Source of the DNA: Sessilibacter corallicola
GTDB taxonomy: Bacteria; Pseudomonadota; Gammaproteobacteria; Pseudomonadales; Cellvibrionaceae
Length of the DNA: 64,000 bases
NCBI RefSeq assembly: GCF_021290925.1
Contig: NZ_JAJSLX010000001.1
Location: forward strand, 496,001-560,000
Direction: 5' to 3'
The notes beneath the pieces are model-generated. The model was given only the letters and a program-made list of their open reading frames with translations. It did not search any database and was not told the origin of the DNA. The position numbers and the translations under genes are program-made. Each line of letters starts with the position of its first letter. Within the stretch, counting starts at the first letter, position 1. Below are positions 54,404 through 64,000 of this stretch, one piece after another.

Positions 54404-55500
54404 CGAATTACCTCTAAACTGGCTTTAGCCATAATTTCCGCTGTATCTTTAACAGCCAACGACCGCGCTTTTTCAGCAATCGTTAATAAGTTAGGTCGAT
54501 CTCGCATCGCCGATTGAATTTCATCAATTAACCGGTCCAGCGTTAATTCTTTTTGTTGGCAAATTTTTCCAGCACCGCTGGATACCAACCACAGAGCGTT
54601 TTGAGTTTGGTGGTCATCAATAGCATGCGGAAATGGAATCATTAATGACGCACATCCAGCAGCTGCTATCTCAGCAACGGTAAGCGCCCCTGCTCTGCAT
54701 ATAACAAAATGCGCCCAACTGTATGCTTCGGCCATGTCTTCCACAAATGGCATCACATTAAACTGATCGTTATTGAGATCGAGTCCACAGGCTTCATAAG
54801 ATGCAATGGTTGAATCCAAATTTTTTCCACCGCATTGATGCCGCACATGAATTTCTGCACTGGTGCCGGAAATAATTTTCTCTACTGCTTTCGGCACACT
54901 CTCATTCAACGCCGCCGCACCTAAACTGCCACCCAACACTAATAAATGAAACGGGCTATCACTGCTTAAGTTAGTGTCAGGCCAACGATCTTTTGGAGAA
55001 CAAATACTGCTAATTTCTTTTCTCACTGGGTTTCCAACAACAGTTGCCTGCTTAAAAACATTCGGAAACGCGGTGTAAACTTGAGTCGCAATTTTCGCAA
55101 GAATTTTATTGGTAGTACCGGCAACAGCATTTTGCTCGTGGATAATCAGTGGGATACCCAACATTTTTGCGGCAAAACCACCGGGGCCTGCAACAAAACC
55201 TCCGAAACCTAAAACAACATTTGCCTGTCTTTGTTTGATTAACGAAGATGCTTGCCGTATTGCTTTAAGAATCAAAAACGGTGCTTTAATCAGAGTTTTC
55301 GCACTCTTACCACGAACACCTTCTATATCAATATAGTCAATATCCAACCCAGCATCAGGAATTAACTTTGACTCCAAACCTCTTCTCGTTCCGAGCCAAC
55401 TTACACTAAACCCAAGGTCAATTAATTCTCGAGCAACAGCTAAAGCAGGATATATATGCCCGCCCGTTCCGCCTGCCATAATCACTGCATGTAGAGGCAT
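54400..55500 (-). CDS. murG: Lipid II synthase MurG
   Basis: Adds GlcNAc to lipid I at the inner face of the membrane. [14 protein letters not shown] and GGFVAGPGG are the two glycine-rich acceptor loops, and [15 protein letters not shown] is the donor-binding part. 366 residues. Shares one base with ftsW. Confidence 0.97.
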   Translation of the reverse strand: MPLHAVIMAGGTGGHIYPALAVARELIDLGFSVSWLGTRRGLESKLIPDAGLDIDYIDIEGVRGKSAKTLIKAPFLILKAIRQASSLIKQRQANVVLGFGGFVAGPGGFAAKMLGIPLIIHEQNAVAGTTNKILAKIATQVYTAFPNVFKQATVVGNPVRKEISSICSPKDRWPDTNLSSDSPFHLLVLGGSLGAAALNESVPKAVEKIISGTSAEIHVRHQCGGKNLDSTIASYEACGLDLNNDQFNVMPFVEDMAEAYSWAHFVICRAGALTVAEIAAAGCASLMIPFPHAIDDHQTQNALWLVSSGAGKICQQKELTLDRLIDEIQSAMRDRPNLLTIAEKARSLAVKDTAEIMAKASLEVIR

Positions 55501-56678
55501 TAGTTTCTGGCCTCCACTGTTGACTGTGGATTTGGACTCAGTTCTTTTTGTACTCTAATCAGTAAACCCATAAACATCATTGTGACGATCAAGCTACTGC
55601 CGCCGTAGCTGATAAATGGCAGCGTCAAACCTTTTGTTGGTAAGAAACCAGAAGCTACACCAATATTGATGAATGCTTGGCACGCCAACATCACGCCAAC
55701 ACCAAAAGCAATATAACAAGCAAAAGCTGAATCTTGGTTGATTGCTTTTTTGGCCAAAGCAAAGGCTTTGAAAATAAGAGCAACAAACAACGCCACAACA
55801 ATCAGCGCTCCGATAAAGCCAAATTCCTCAGCAACAATCGAAAAAATAAAATCCGTATGAGCTTCTGGCAGAAAAAATAATTTTTGAATGCTATTACCCA
55901 ATCCCAATCCAAACCATTCACCTCGGCCGAAGCCAATCAAAGATTGGGATAATTGATAACCGTTTGAATACTGATCAGCCCAAGGGTCCAAAAAAGTCTT
56001 AAACCGAGTTAAGCGCCAAGGGGTTGCAAAAACTAAGTACGAAAAGATACCGCCCGCTGCAATTGCTACAACCAAGCACTGCCATAGGCGAATACCAGCA
56101 ATAAACATCATTGCCAGTACTGCTGTTACCAAAACCACCGTACTGCCCAAATCGGGTTCCATTAGGATCAATGCAGCAATAACTGTTAACACACCCATTG
56201 GCTTTAAAACTGCCGAACTCTTTTCTTTAATCTTACTTTGCCACTTGGCAAAGTAGCTGGCGAAAAAAACCAAACTACAAAATTTTGCCAATTCAGATGC
56301 CTGGATATTTATCGACCCGATACGTATCCAGCGACGACCACTATTGACCTCTGTCCCGATCAATAAAACCAAAACAAGCAAAGCAATACTGATAATAAGT
56401 ACTACCCATCCGTAATTTTTCCACAACGATAATGGCACCATAGCGACGATTAACGCGGCGAAAATCCCCATCACTGCAAACACCAAATGGCGACGAGCAA
56501 AAAACCACGGATCGTTGTAATGCTGATCAGCAAAACTGATGGATGCCGACGACACCATGACAATTCCAAAACTCAACAAAACCAACACCAACGCCAGCAG
56601 TGACTTATCCGCAAAAAAACCACCAGTTACCTGCGGCATTCTAAAGCTTTGCGGAAGGCCGTAACTCAAACTGATCAT
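55500..56678 (-). CDS. ftsW: Septal peptidoglycan glycosyltransferase FtsW
   Basis: A SEDS-family polymerase that works with FtsI. About ten membrane helices. The family signature is seen as ATGLTLPFISYGGSSLI-like GLTLPFISYGGSS near the C-terminus, and WIRIGSINIQASELAKF contains the conserved loop. 392 residues; 4-base overlap with murD. Confidence 0.97.
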   Translation of the reverse strand: MISLSYGLPQSFRMPQVTGGFFADKSLLALVLVLLSFGIVMVSSASISFADQHYNDPWFFARRHLVFAVMGIFAALIVAMVPLSLWKNYGWVVLIISIALLVLVLLIGTEVNSGRRWIRIGSINIQASELAKFCSLVFFASYFAKWQSKIKEKSSAVLKPMGVLTVIAALILMEPDLGSTVVLVTAVLAMMFIAGIRLWQCLVVAIAAGGIFSYLVFATPWRLTRFKTFLDPWADQYSNGYQLSQSLIGFGRGEWFGLGLGNSIQKLFFLPEAHTDFIFSIVAEEFGFIGALIVVALFVALIFKAFALAKKAINQDSAFACYIAFGVGVMLACQAFINIGVASGFLPTKGLTLPFISYGGSSLIVTMMFMGLLIRVQKELSPNPQSTVEARN

Positions 56679-58030
56679 AAACCACCTACCGCTACAGCGA
56701 ATTGATGGCCACGATCTTCAAAACCTTCAAACATATCGAAACTTGCACAGGCCGGTGACAACAGCACACGATCGCCAGGCAGAGCTAACTGATACGCTTT
56801 CTCAACAGCTGACGCCATTGATTGAGTTAAATGAGTGTCGATTGAACTTGGAACTGCTTGTTTAATAAGTTCGGCGTCTTCTCCCATTAATAAAACGGCA
56901 CGAATGCGATCATCAATTATTTTTTCGATCTCAGAGAAATCAGCACCCTTAGATTGACCGCCCATTATGAGCAATAATTTTTCGTCTGCTTTTAATGTTG
57001 GCAGTAACCCAGTGATTGCTGCTGAACATGCGCCAATATTCGTCGCTTTAGAATCATTGATAAAAGTGATTCCGTTTTTCTCAGCAATCCACTGGCAGCG
57101 ATGATCCAAACCTTTAAATTGCTTTAGGGCCTCTAATGAATGTTCATTAAGACCGCCCATAACACTCAACAATGCCATTGCCGCTAACGCGTTAGATAGG
57201 TTGTGAGTTCCTACCATTTTAAGCTCGTCGACACTGATCAGAGGTTTAGCTCCTTGAGCTAAATACTTCTTATCACCTCGTTGAATGATTCCAAACTGTT
57301 TTAAATCAGGAGCATTGACACCAAAATTAATCTCACTAACACCTTGCGCCAAAGGCCCAAATGTCAAAGGATCTTCGCGATTAACAATGCGATTTTTTGC
57401 CCCAAAGTAAATTCGAGTTTTTGCACTGTGATAAGCCACGTAGCTGTCATATCGATCCATGTGATCACGACTGACATTTAAAATGGTCGCCGCAAATGCA
57501 TTCAGTTTTTGCGTGGTTTCTAACTGAAAACTGGATAACTCCAATACATAAAAATCAGGTTTTGGCTTTGAAAGTAATTCCAGGGCAGCAATTCCAATGT
57601 TGCCACCAACTTCAACAGTCAAACCTGCTGCTGTCGCCATTTCACCAACCAAAGTTGTTACTGTGCTCTTTCCGTTAGAACCAGTAATAGCGATGATGGG
57701 TGCGTTTGCATGGCGAGCAAATAATTCAATATCACCAATAATTTCAACACCATGCTTGCTCGCCTCACTCAATGCTGAATGAGATAAACCAATGCCTGGG
57801 CTTAAAATGATTTGATCAGCTGTATTTAATGCCGCTTGATCAAGCTCCCCACAAATAGGCATATTCAAAGGGAACTCGGCAATATACTCCTCTTTTAATG
57901 GAGGGTTTTCCCGAGTGTCCATCAACAAAAATGGACAATTTTGCTTGGCAAGGAAACGCGCGACGGATAGGCCGGTTATACCCAACCCCACAATCACGGT
58001 AACTTTACTGGTAGCAATCGTTGTCATCAT
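56675..58030 (-). CDS. murD: UDP-N-acetylmuramoylalanine-D-glutamate ligase
   Basis: Adds D-Glu to UDP-MurNAc-L-Ala. N-terminal VGLGITGLSVARFL, ATP site ITGSNGKSTVTTL, and FINDSKATN are seen. 451 residues. 35 bases separate it from mraY. Confidence 0.97.
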   Translation of the reverse strand: MMTTIATSKVTVIVGLGITGLSVARFLAKQNCPFLLMDTRENPPLKEEYIAEFPLNMPICGELDQAALNTADQIILSPGIGLSHSALSEASKHGVEIIGDIELFARHANAPIIAITGSNGKSTVTTLVGEMATAAGLTVEVGGNIGIAALELLSKPKPDFYVLELSSFQLETTQKLNAFAATILNVSRDHMDRYDSYVAYHSAKTRIYFGAKNRIVNREDPLTFGPLAQGVSEINFGVNAPDLKQFGIIQRGDKKYLAQGAKPLISVDELKMVGTHNLSNALAAMALLSVMGGLNEHSLEALKQFKGLDHRCQWIAEKNGITFINDSKATNIGACSAAITGLLPTLKADEKLLLIMGGQSKGADFSEIEKIIDDRIRAVLLMGEDAELIKQAVPSSIDTHLTQSMASAVEKAYQLALPGDRVLLSPACASFDMFEGFEDRGHQFAVAVGGL

Positions 58031-58065
58031 TTTTTATCAATACAACTCGGAAATTTATTAATGTA

Positions 58066-59148
58066 TTAACGTAACTTAAGTGTCGCCAGGCCAAACAAAA
58101 CCAGCATCACGGTGATAATCCAAAAACGCACGATAACTCTTGGTTCAGGCCATCCTTTTAATTCAAAGTGATGGTGAAGTGGTGCCATTCTGAAAATTCG
58201 GCGACCAGTCAATTTGTAGGAGCCAACCTGCAGAATCACCGAAACCGTCTCCATTACAAACACACCACCCATAATGAAAAATACGATCTCGTGGCGAACA
58301 ATAACGGCAACTACACCGAGTGCCGCACCCAGAGCCAAAGCGCCAACATCACCCATAAAAACTTGAGCTGGGTAAGTGTTAAACCATAAAAACCCTAAAC
58401 CTGCGCCAACCAATGCAGCACAGAACACAACCAATTCTCCAGAACCAGGAACACTGGCAATATTCAAATAGTTAGCAAATTCTGCGTGGCCGACTAAATA
58501 AGCAAATATTCCTAACGCCGAACCGACCATTACGGTGGGCATAATTGCTAAACCGTCTAGGCCATCCGTTAAATTCACAGCGTTACTTGAACCAACGATA
58601 ACGAAGTAAGTAAGCACGACGTAAAACAAACCAAGATCGAGCGCTACGTTCTTAAAAAACGGCACAAACAATTGTGTTTCAGCAGGAACTTGCGCGGTCG
58701 AATACAGAAAAACCGCAGCACCTAAACCCGCAATTGATTGCCAAAAGTATTTCCATTTTGCTGGTAGCCCACGAGAATTTTTTTCAACCACTTTTCGATA
58801 ATCATCAACCCATCCCACGGCACCGAACACTGCGGTTACTACAAGAACAACCCAAATGTATCGATTATTAAGATCCGCCCACAAAAGCGAACTAATAAAA
58901 ATAGCAGCAAGAATTAAGGTTCCGCCCATTGTCGGCGTACCTGATTTACTCAAGTGACTTTGTGGTCCGTCATCTCTTACCGCTTGGCCTATTTGGAGAA
59001 GATTCAACTTCCGAATCATCCACGGCCCTAATAGCATGGATATAGCCAACGCAGTTAACACACCCAAAATTGCGCGCAACGTGAGATATTGAAAAACCGC
59101 AAATCCACCGGCAAAACTTTGTAAATATTCAAATAACCAAAGCAACAT
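58066..59148 (-). CDS. mraY: Phospho-N-acetylmuramoyl-pentapeptide transferase MraY
   Basis: Makes lipid I on undecaprenyl phosphate. Ten membrane helices; GTPTMGG, the Asp-rich VDDYRK and [10 protein letters not shown] motifs, and the [13 protein letters not shown] loop are all present. 360 residues, the standard length. Confidence 0.98.
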   Translation of the reverse strand: MLLWLFEYLQSFAGGFAVFQYLTLRAILGVLTALAISMLLGPWMIRKLNLLQIGQAVRDDGPQSHLSKSGTPTMGGTLILAAIFISSLLWADLNNRYIWVVLVVTAVFGAVGWVDDYRKVVEKNSRGLPAKWKYFWQSIAGLGAAVFLYSTAQVPAETQLFVPFFKNVALDLGLFYVVLTYFVIVGSSNAVNLTDGLDGLAIMPTVMVGSALGIFAYLVGHAEFANYLNIASVPGSGELVVFCAALVGAGLGFLWFNTYPAQVFMGDVGALALGAALGVVAVIVRHEIVFFIMGGVFVMETVSVILQVGSYKLTGRRIFRMAPLHHHFELKGWPEPRVIVRFWIITVMLVLFGLATLKLR

Positions 59149-59149
59149 C

Positions 59150-60511
59150 TTAAACAGTGCCTCCTAAAACTAATTGGTTGACGACATCTTCCATCTTGGC
59201 ACTGCGCGAACCTTTAACTAAAACGGTTGTATTGGCATCAAGCTGGGTTAATAAGCTTGTGACCAAAGAATTTTTATCGTTAAAATAATGAGTAGAATCA
59301 CCAAAGCCGTCACAAGTAAATTGTGACAGCTCACCACACGCAAACAGGCTATGAATGCCTTTTTGTTGCGCAAATTGACCTACTTCTTTATGCATTTTTG
59401 CAGAGTCATGGCCCAACTCACCCATGTCTCCCAGCACTAAAATTGTTTTCGTGGAATAACTGGACAATACATCGATTGCAGCTTTCACACTGCCCGGATT
59501 GGCGTTGTAGGTATCGTCAATAATCGTCGAACATTCAATACCTGGTTTAACAACCAATCGGCCTGGAACCGGTAAAAAACTTTCTAAACCTTCGACGATG
59601 TTATCAATACTGAGTCCACTAGCTACACCGCAACTAGCTGCGGCGAGTGCATTCATAACATTGCTTTCACCCAGTACTTTCAACACCACGGTTTTCTCAG
59701 CACTAGGCGTAACCAAGTCAAATCGATAATAACCTTGATCATTAATCGATAAATTTTTTCCAAACACCTCACATTCAGGATTTTCGGTGCTAAATCGAAT
59801 CGTTTTTCTGTGTTTATTTTGTTCTAACCATTGCGCCGCGTACTTGTCATCTGCGTTAATAATGGCAATACCACTGTCTGCAAGGTGATCGTATATTTCA
59901 GATTTAGCCTGCGCGATAGCATCTACCGAGCCGAAACCTTCTACGTGGGAAGGCTGAACGTTATTTATCAAAGCAACATTTGGCTGGGCCAACTTAGACA
60001 AATAATCGATCTCACCAACGGCACTAGCGCCCATCTCAATCACAGCAAAATCATGATTTTCGCTGAGCTGAAACAGCGTTAACGGCACGCCGATGTGATT
60101 ATTCAAATTTCCGGTGGTCGCAAGCGTATTCCCAATCGTAGAAAAAATAGCTTGCACCATGCCTTTAACCGTAGTTTTTCCACAGCTTCCGGTAATAGCA
60201 GTAACCGGCTTTGACCAGCGTTGGCGAATGAATGAAGCTAAATTGCCAAGTGCCTGTGTTGTATCGTCAACCAGGCATTGACTCACATTTAGATCCAGCT
60301 TTTTACTGACAACAACACAACATGCCCCTTTGTCGATGGCCGCACTGACAAAATCATGGCCATCAAAATTTTCACCAACAAGCGCAAAAAAGACACTGCC
60401 TTCCTGAATTGTTCTGGTATCTGTGCTGACACTCAAAAAAGTGCCATCACTTCCTAACAAACGCCCATTGGTTGCATTTGCTAATTCTTTAAGAGTGAGC
60501 CCACTTAACAT
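59150..60511 (-). CDS. murF: UDP-MurNAc-tripeptide D-Ala-D-Ala ligase MurF
   Basis: Adds D-Ala-D-Ala to the stem. ATP site [14 protein letters not shown] has Cys where many MurF have Asn, and [15 protein letters not shown] is the family signature. 453 residues. Overlaps murE by 7 bases. Confidence 0.97.
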   Translation of the reverse strand: MLSGLTLKELANATNGRLLGSDGTFLSVSTDTRTIQEGSVFFALVGENFDGHDFVSAAIDKGACCVVVSKKLDLNVSQCLVDDTTQALGNLASFIRQRWSKPVTAITGSCGKTTVKGMVQAIFSTIGNTLATTGNLNNHIGVPLTLFQLSENHDFAVIEMGASAVGEIDYLSKLAQPNVALINNVQPSHVEGFGSVDAIAQAKSEIYDHLADSGIAIINADDKYAAQWLEQNKHRKTIRFSTENPECEVFGKNLSINDQGYYRFDLVTPSAEKTVVLKVLGESNVMNALAAASCGVASGLSIDNIVEGLESFLPVPGRLVVKPGIECSTIIDDTYNANPGSVKAAIDVLSSYSTKTILVLGDMGELGHDSAKMHKEVGQFAQQKGIHSLFACGELSQFTCDGFGDSTHYFNDKNSLVTSLLTQLDANTTVLVKGSRSAKMEDVVNQLVLGGTV

Positions 60512-62007
60512 GACGCCGCCTTTTTATTTAAAAATGAATGGGCGACTTGTGCATCATCATGGTGAACATTTTGATCACCAATAATTTGATAATCTTCGTG
60601 ACCTTTACCAGCAATCAATACAATATCGTCGTTACTCGCCTGAGAGATGGCCTCTCCGATTGCGTGCGTTCGGTCCAGCTCTACGGTTACTCGCTCTGGC
60701 TGACTAAAACCAGTCAAAATATCGTCGGCAATAATCTTTGGATCTTCGAACCTTGGGTTGTCATTTGTCACAAAAACTTTGTCACTGTAGGCTTCAACGG
60801 CTTTTGCCATCAACGGACGCTTGCCTCGATCACGATTTCCTCCGCAGCCAAAAACACAAATTAAGTTTCCTTGGCAATGTTTTCTTAAGGCTGAGAGTGC
60901 TTTATCTAAACCGTCAGGCGTGTGGGCGTAATCAACAACAACCGACGTCGTTTCTTGCGATGAATCTATAATTTGCATCCGGCCAGCAACGGGTTTAAGT
61001 TTTGGAATAATTTTAAGTAATTCTTCAAAATTGATATTTTCGGATAGCAGTGCACCAATAACTGCCAGCAAATTACTTAAATTAAATTCACCAATAAGAC
61101 GGGTATTAATTTGACCGTTACCCCAAGGGGTATATATATCTGCTGAAATTCCAGAAATACTGAAATGAATATTTTTAACCGAAATTTCTACATCAGAGCG
61201 AATTAAAGAGTAACGAATAAGACTTGCTGGGAAATCCCATTCATCTGCGATCGCTGCCCCAAATTCATCATCAACATTAATAATTGCGTTTCTTAATTCA
61301 TCGCGAGCAAACAATCTTTTTTTGCTTTCACCATAAGCGGCCATCGAACCGTGATAATCGAGGTGATCTCGACTCAAATTGGTGAAAGCGGCGCATGTGA
61401 AATTTAAGCTATCAACACGAAACTGATCCAAGCTGTGTGACGAAACTTCCAAAGACAAGCACGTGATATCATCGGCCATGTTGCGAATGGTTTTTTGCGT
61501 AGTAATCGCATCAGGCGTGGTAAAACCATTAGCAGTTAGCACTTCACCAAAAACGCCAACACCAGTGGTCCCAATAACACCACAGGATTGCCCTAATAAA
61601 GTTTTTGCTTGTGCGTAAAGGTGAGCACAGGTCGTTTTTCCATTGGTTCCAGTAACACCAAACGTTGTTAAATTATTGGCGGGATAACCATAAAAACGTG
61701 CCGCTAATTCTGAAATACGTTTCAGAAGATTAGGAATTTCAACTACCGCAACACCGTGTTGTATTTTAACGCCTTTGTAATTATCAGCGTGAGACAATAC
61801 CGCTGCCGCACCTTGATCGATGGCTTGCTGAATAAACTTTCGTCCATCTATTTGCGTACCCACCAACGCAACAAACACATCGCCACGAGATACTTGTCGA
61901 CTGTCGAGCACAAGATCTTTCGGCACTATTTGAGCGACGTTACTCGGCAAAGCAATGTCTTTCACAATCGATAACAATTCACCGAGATTCAGAAGGCTGT
62001 AATTCAT
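60505..62007 (-). CDS. murE: UDP-MurNAc-L-Ala-D-Glu:meso-DAP ligase MurE
   Basis: Adds the third stem residue. ATP site GVTGTNGKTTCAH, and TNDNPRFEDP contains the DNPR motif that selects meso-diaminopimelate, so the cell has DAP-type peptidoglycan. 500 residues. ATGA overlap with ftsI. Confidence 0.97.
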   Translation of the reverse strand: MNYSLLNLGELLSIVKDIALPSNVAQIVPKDLVLDSRQVSRGDVFVALVGTQIDGRKFIQQAIDQGAAAVLSHADNYKGVKIQHGVAVVEIPNLLKRISELAARFYGYPANNLTTFGVTGTNGKTTCAHLYAQAKTLLGQSCGVIGTTGVGVFGEVLTANGFTTPDAITTQKTIRNMADDITCLSLEVSSHSLDQFRVDSLNFTCAAFTNLSRDHLDYHGSMAAYGESKKRLFARDELRNAIINVDDEFGAAIADEWDFPASLIRYSLIRSDVEISVKNIHFSISGISADIYTPWGNGQINTRLIGEFNLSNLLAVIGALLSENINFEELLKIIPKLKPVAGRMQIIDSSQETTSVVVDYAHTPDGLDKALSALRKHCQGNLICVFGCGGNRDRGKRPLMAKAVEAYSDKVFVTNDNPRFEDPKIIADDILTGFSQPERVTVELDRTHAIGEAISQASNDDIVLIAGKGHEDYQIIGDQNVHHDDAQVAHSFLNKKAASC

Positions 62008-63767
62008 GATACGCCTCCGGGTTTTTTCTCTTTGTTGCTCGCGTGAATAGAAATAGCTTTATTTGGTGGAACTTCAAGAATTCTAAGAGCCGCTTCTGTA
62101 ATTTTTCCAAACACTGGCGCAGCCACTTCACCACCGAAATATTTCCCGCTTTTCGGTTCTGAAATTACCGTAACTACAACAATTCGTGGATTTTCTAGCG
62201 GTGCAAACCCTGCAAACAAAGATCGGTAACGATCGTCTGCGTAACCATGCTCACCCACCAAGTGCGCCGTTCCAGATTTACCCGCTGTAGTATAATTTTC
62301 TAATTCAGCACGTGATCCAGTGCCGCCTTTTTGGGTAACAGTGGCGAGCATGGATTTCATTTGAGAAGCCAGCTTTTCTGAAAAGACACGCTCTGATTCA
62401 GGTTCAGAGTCAAGCTTCAGCAACGAAACCGGTTTTTTCAAACCGTCATTTGCGATAACGCTATAAGCCTGAGCAAGCTGCAATACACTGGTGGTGAAAC
62501 CATAACCAAAACTGTAATTCGCCAAAGTAACTTTTGGCCAGCGTTCGTATTGAGGAAGCAAGCCAACGGCTTCTCCTGGAAACCCTGTTCCTGGCAATTG
62601 TCCCAAACCAACACGGTAGTACATGTCTCGAATTGGTTGCGGGCCGGTTTTTAGCGCGATTTTAGTCGTCGCAACCTGGCTTGATTTGGTAATGACTTTA
62701 GTAAGATCCATCACACCGTAATTAACCGGATCTAAAAACGTCTTACCGCCAACATGCAAATACCCAGGTGCGGTATCAATAAATGAATTTTTACTGACGA
62801 TTCCAGCTTCCATTGCAGCCAATATACTGAACGGTTTAATCGTAGAACCTGGTTCGAATTGATCGACAAGCGCGCGATTTCTCACCGAGGCCGTTTCGAT
62901 GTTAGTTCGATCATTTGGATTAAAAGACGGCTGGTTTACCAGCGCCAAAACTTCACCCGTTAAGGTATCTAAAATAATTGCAGACCCAGAACTCGCACGA
63001 TTTTCTTTTACGGCTGCTTTTAACTCTTTGTAAGCGTGATATTGCAATCGAAGATCAATACTTAAGGTCAAGTTTTTCCCGGCTGTCGCAGATTTAACTA
63101 AGCCAACTTCACGAATAACCTGATCGTATAAATCTTTTTCAACATGGCGCTGACCGGTCTCCCCAGCTAAGTGGCTATCAAACGCCAACTCAAGCCCTTC
63201 TTGCCCTTTATCGTGAATGTCGGTGATCCCCAAAAGGTGAGCACTGACCTCTGCTGAGGGATAAAAACGACGAAATTCCTGCTGCGAGTACACACCAGGA
63301 ATTTTAAGGTCGAGAACTTTTTGGGCCTCTTCAGGAGGCAACCTACTCGACAGCGACATGTAATATTTATCTCGATACCGATTCAGCTTTTCGGTCAGCT
63401 CTCCCAATGTGTAACCGCTGACTTTCGCCAAATCAGGCCATCGATGTTGATGCTTAAATAATGTCTGTGGGTTTACCGATAAGCTTAACAACGGGGTGCT
63501 AACGGCAAGAGGTTCACCGTTGCGATCGGATATTGCGCCGCGGTAACCGAGTATCGGTTCTGCTCGCAATGTTCTAGCAGTGCCTTGATCTTGAAGAAAT
63601 TGATAACCGCGATCATTTGTCGGTAAGACTTGAATGTTTCCCAAGTGAACAACAAGAGCAATCAACAACGCGAGCAGAACCACTGCGACGACGTAGAATC
63701 GCCAGCGTGGCACTAAAACAGGCTCTAAAAGTACCTGCTTAGTTGCGTTCTTTTTGGTTGCTGTCAT
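62004..63767 (-). CDS. ftsI: Septal peptidoglycan transpeptidase FtsI (PBP3)
   Basis: Crosslinks septal peptidoglycan with FtsW. One N-terminal membrane helix (about 25-45), the PBP dimerisation domain, then the penicillin-binding domain with nucleophile Ser308 and Lys311 in GSTIKP, and KSGTAH. The second motif, S-x-N in E. coli (359-361), reads S362-S363-Q364 here, an Asn to Gln change at an active-site position. 587 residues. Overlaps ftsL by 4 bases. Confidence 0.97.
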   Translation of the reverse strand: MTATKKNATKQVLLEPVLVPRWRFYVVAVVLLALLIALVVHLGNIQVLPTNDRGYQFLQDQGTARTLRAEPILGYRGAISDRNGEPLAVSTPLLSLSVNPQTLFKHQHRWPDLAKVSGYTLGELTEKLNRYRDKYYMSLSSRLPPEEAQKVLDLKIPGVYSQQEFRRFYPSAEVSAHLLGITDIHDKGQEGLELAFDSHLAGETGQRHVEKDLYDQVIREVGLVKSATAGKNLTLSIDLRLQYHAYKELKAAVKENRASSGSAIILDTLTGEVLALVNQPSFNPNDRTNIETASVRNRALVDQFEPGSTIKPFSILAAMEAGIVSKNSFIDTAPGYLHVGGKTFLDPVNYGVMDLTKVITKSSQVATTKIALKTGPQPIRDMYYRVGLGQLPGTGFPGEAVGLLPQYERWPKVTLANYSFGYGFTTSVLQLAQAYSVIANDGLKKPVSLLKLDSEPESERVFSEKLASQMKSMLATVTQKGGTGSRAELENYTTAGKSGTAHLVGEHGYADDRYRSLFAGFAPLENPRIVVVTVISEPKSGKYFGGEVAAPVFGKITEAALRILEVPPNKAISIHASNKEKKPGGVS

Positions 63768-64000
63768 TGCTGAACCACGATTATTTCTTCAGGCTCTGGA
63801 AGAGCCATTTCTAATTCACCCGCAGCAATTTTTTCGATGCGGGAATACGATGCCCAGGTACTGCGTTCAAGCAGATATTGACCCCACTGAAGCTGTAACT
63901 CCGAGGACTCTGCTTTTGCCTGAGCAAGTGAGTTTGTACTAACTCTCACATTATGCGTGGTATAAACCACCGCCAATGCCGATATCACCACTGCAATCCA
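63764..64000 (-). CDS. ftsL: Cell division protein FtsL (5' end outside window)
   Basis: The C-terminal 78 or so residues are visible: the end of a membrane helix (VVISALAVVYTTHNVR) followed by the coiled-coil part (AQAKAESSELQLQWGQYLLE) and an acidic tail. Position directly before ftsI in the dcw order supports the call. The first residues and the mraZ/rsmH genes expected upstream lie outside the window. Confidence 0.9.
   Translation of the reverse strand, partial: WIAVVISALAVVYTTHNVRVSTNSLAQAKAESSELQLQWGQYLLERSTWASYSRIEKIAAGELEMALPEPEEIIVVQQ

Overview
The window is a stretch of a gammaproteobacterial chromosome. Protein sequences and gene order are closest to Pseudomonas and the marine Pseudomonadales/Oceanospirillales/Cellvibrionales. 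The block dksA-gluQ-small membrane gene-cbrA-cbrB-[crcZ]-pcnB-folK-panB matches the P. aeruginosa order as I recall it, and NrdB is very close to the Pseudomonas form. Base composition is moderate and the intergenic regions are AT-rich. I saw no rRNA, tRNA, insertion sequence, prophage or CRISPR array.

Layout. 1-5.2 kb: cysE (cut by the window edge), an M15 peptidase, a stand-alone TfoX C-terminal-domain protein, three tandem small-RNA genes each behind a Fur-box promoter, a Deg-type serine protease and sfsA. 5.4-15.7 kb: dksA, gluQ, the CbrA/CbrB two-component system, a long intergenic region holding a CrcZ-like RNA with a sigma-54 promoter and CbrB-type sites, then pcnB, folK and panB. 15.7-20.9 kb: a pterin synthase with the PTPS-III signature, a crotonase, nrdB, a CsrB/RsmZ-like RNA gene with a GacA/UvrY-type palindrome, and an exonuclease. 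21.4-27.7 kb: a divergent ECF sigma/ChrR locus with its likely target operon of lipid-modifying enzymes. 28-36 kb: a diguanylate cyclase, arfB, a zinc-ribbon membrane protein, dcd, mrp, metG, nadC and pilA with its accessory gene. 36.7-41.5 kb: pilBCD-coaE-yacG. 41.5-64 kb: mutT-argJ-secA-M23 peptidase-lpxC and the dcw cell wall/division cluster from ftsZ back to ftsL, all on the minus strand.

The most striking content is non-coding. Within 18 kb there are three different kinds of regulatory RNA that protein annotation would miss. (1) Three tandem copies of a ~108-nt Fur-controlled RNA, a role analogue of RyhB/PrrF, with a shared C/U-rich core that looks able to pair with ribosome binding sites. 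(2) A ~385-nt CrcZ-like RNA packed with AACAACAA-type motifs for Hfq/Crc, read from a sigma-54 promoter next to the genes for its presumed activator CbrB. (3) A ~285-nt CsrB/RsmZ-like RNA with 13 GGA motifs for CsrA/RsmA, behind a GTGAGA-N4-TCTCAC palindrome. Together they would connect iron status, carbon-source preference and the Gac/Rsm lifestyle switch.

Other regulatory signals: a sigma-54 promoter with an upstream 15-bp perfect inverted repeat before pilA, ECF-type -35/-10 pairs on both strands between the sigma/chrR genes and the lipid operon, and DnaA boxes upstream of nrdB. All promoter, operator and RNA calls are read by eye from the sequence and are predictions.
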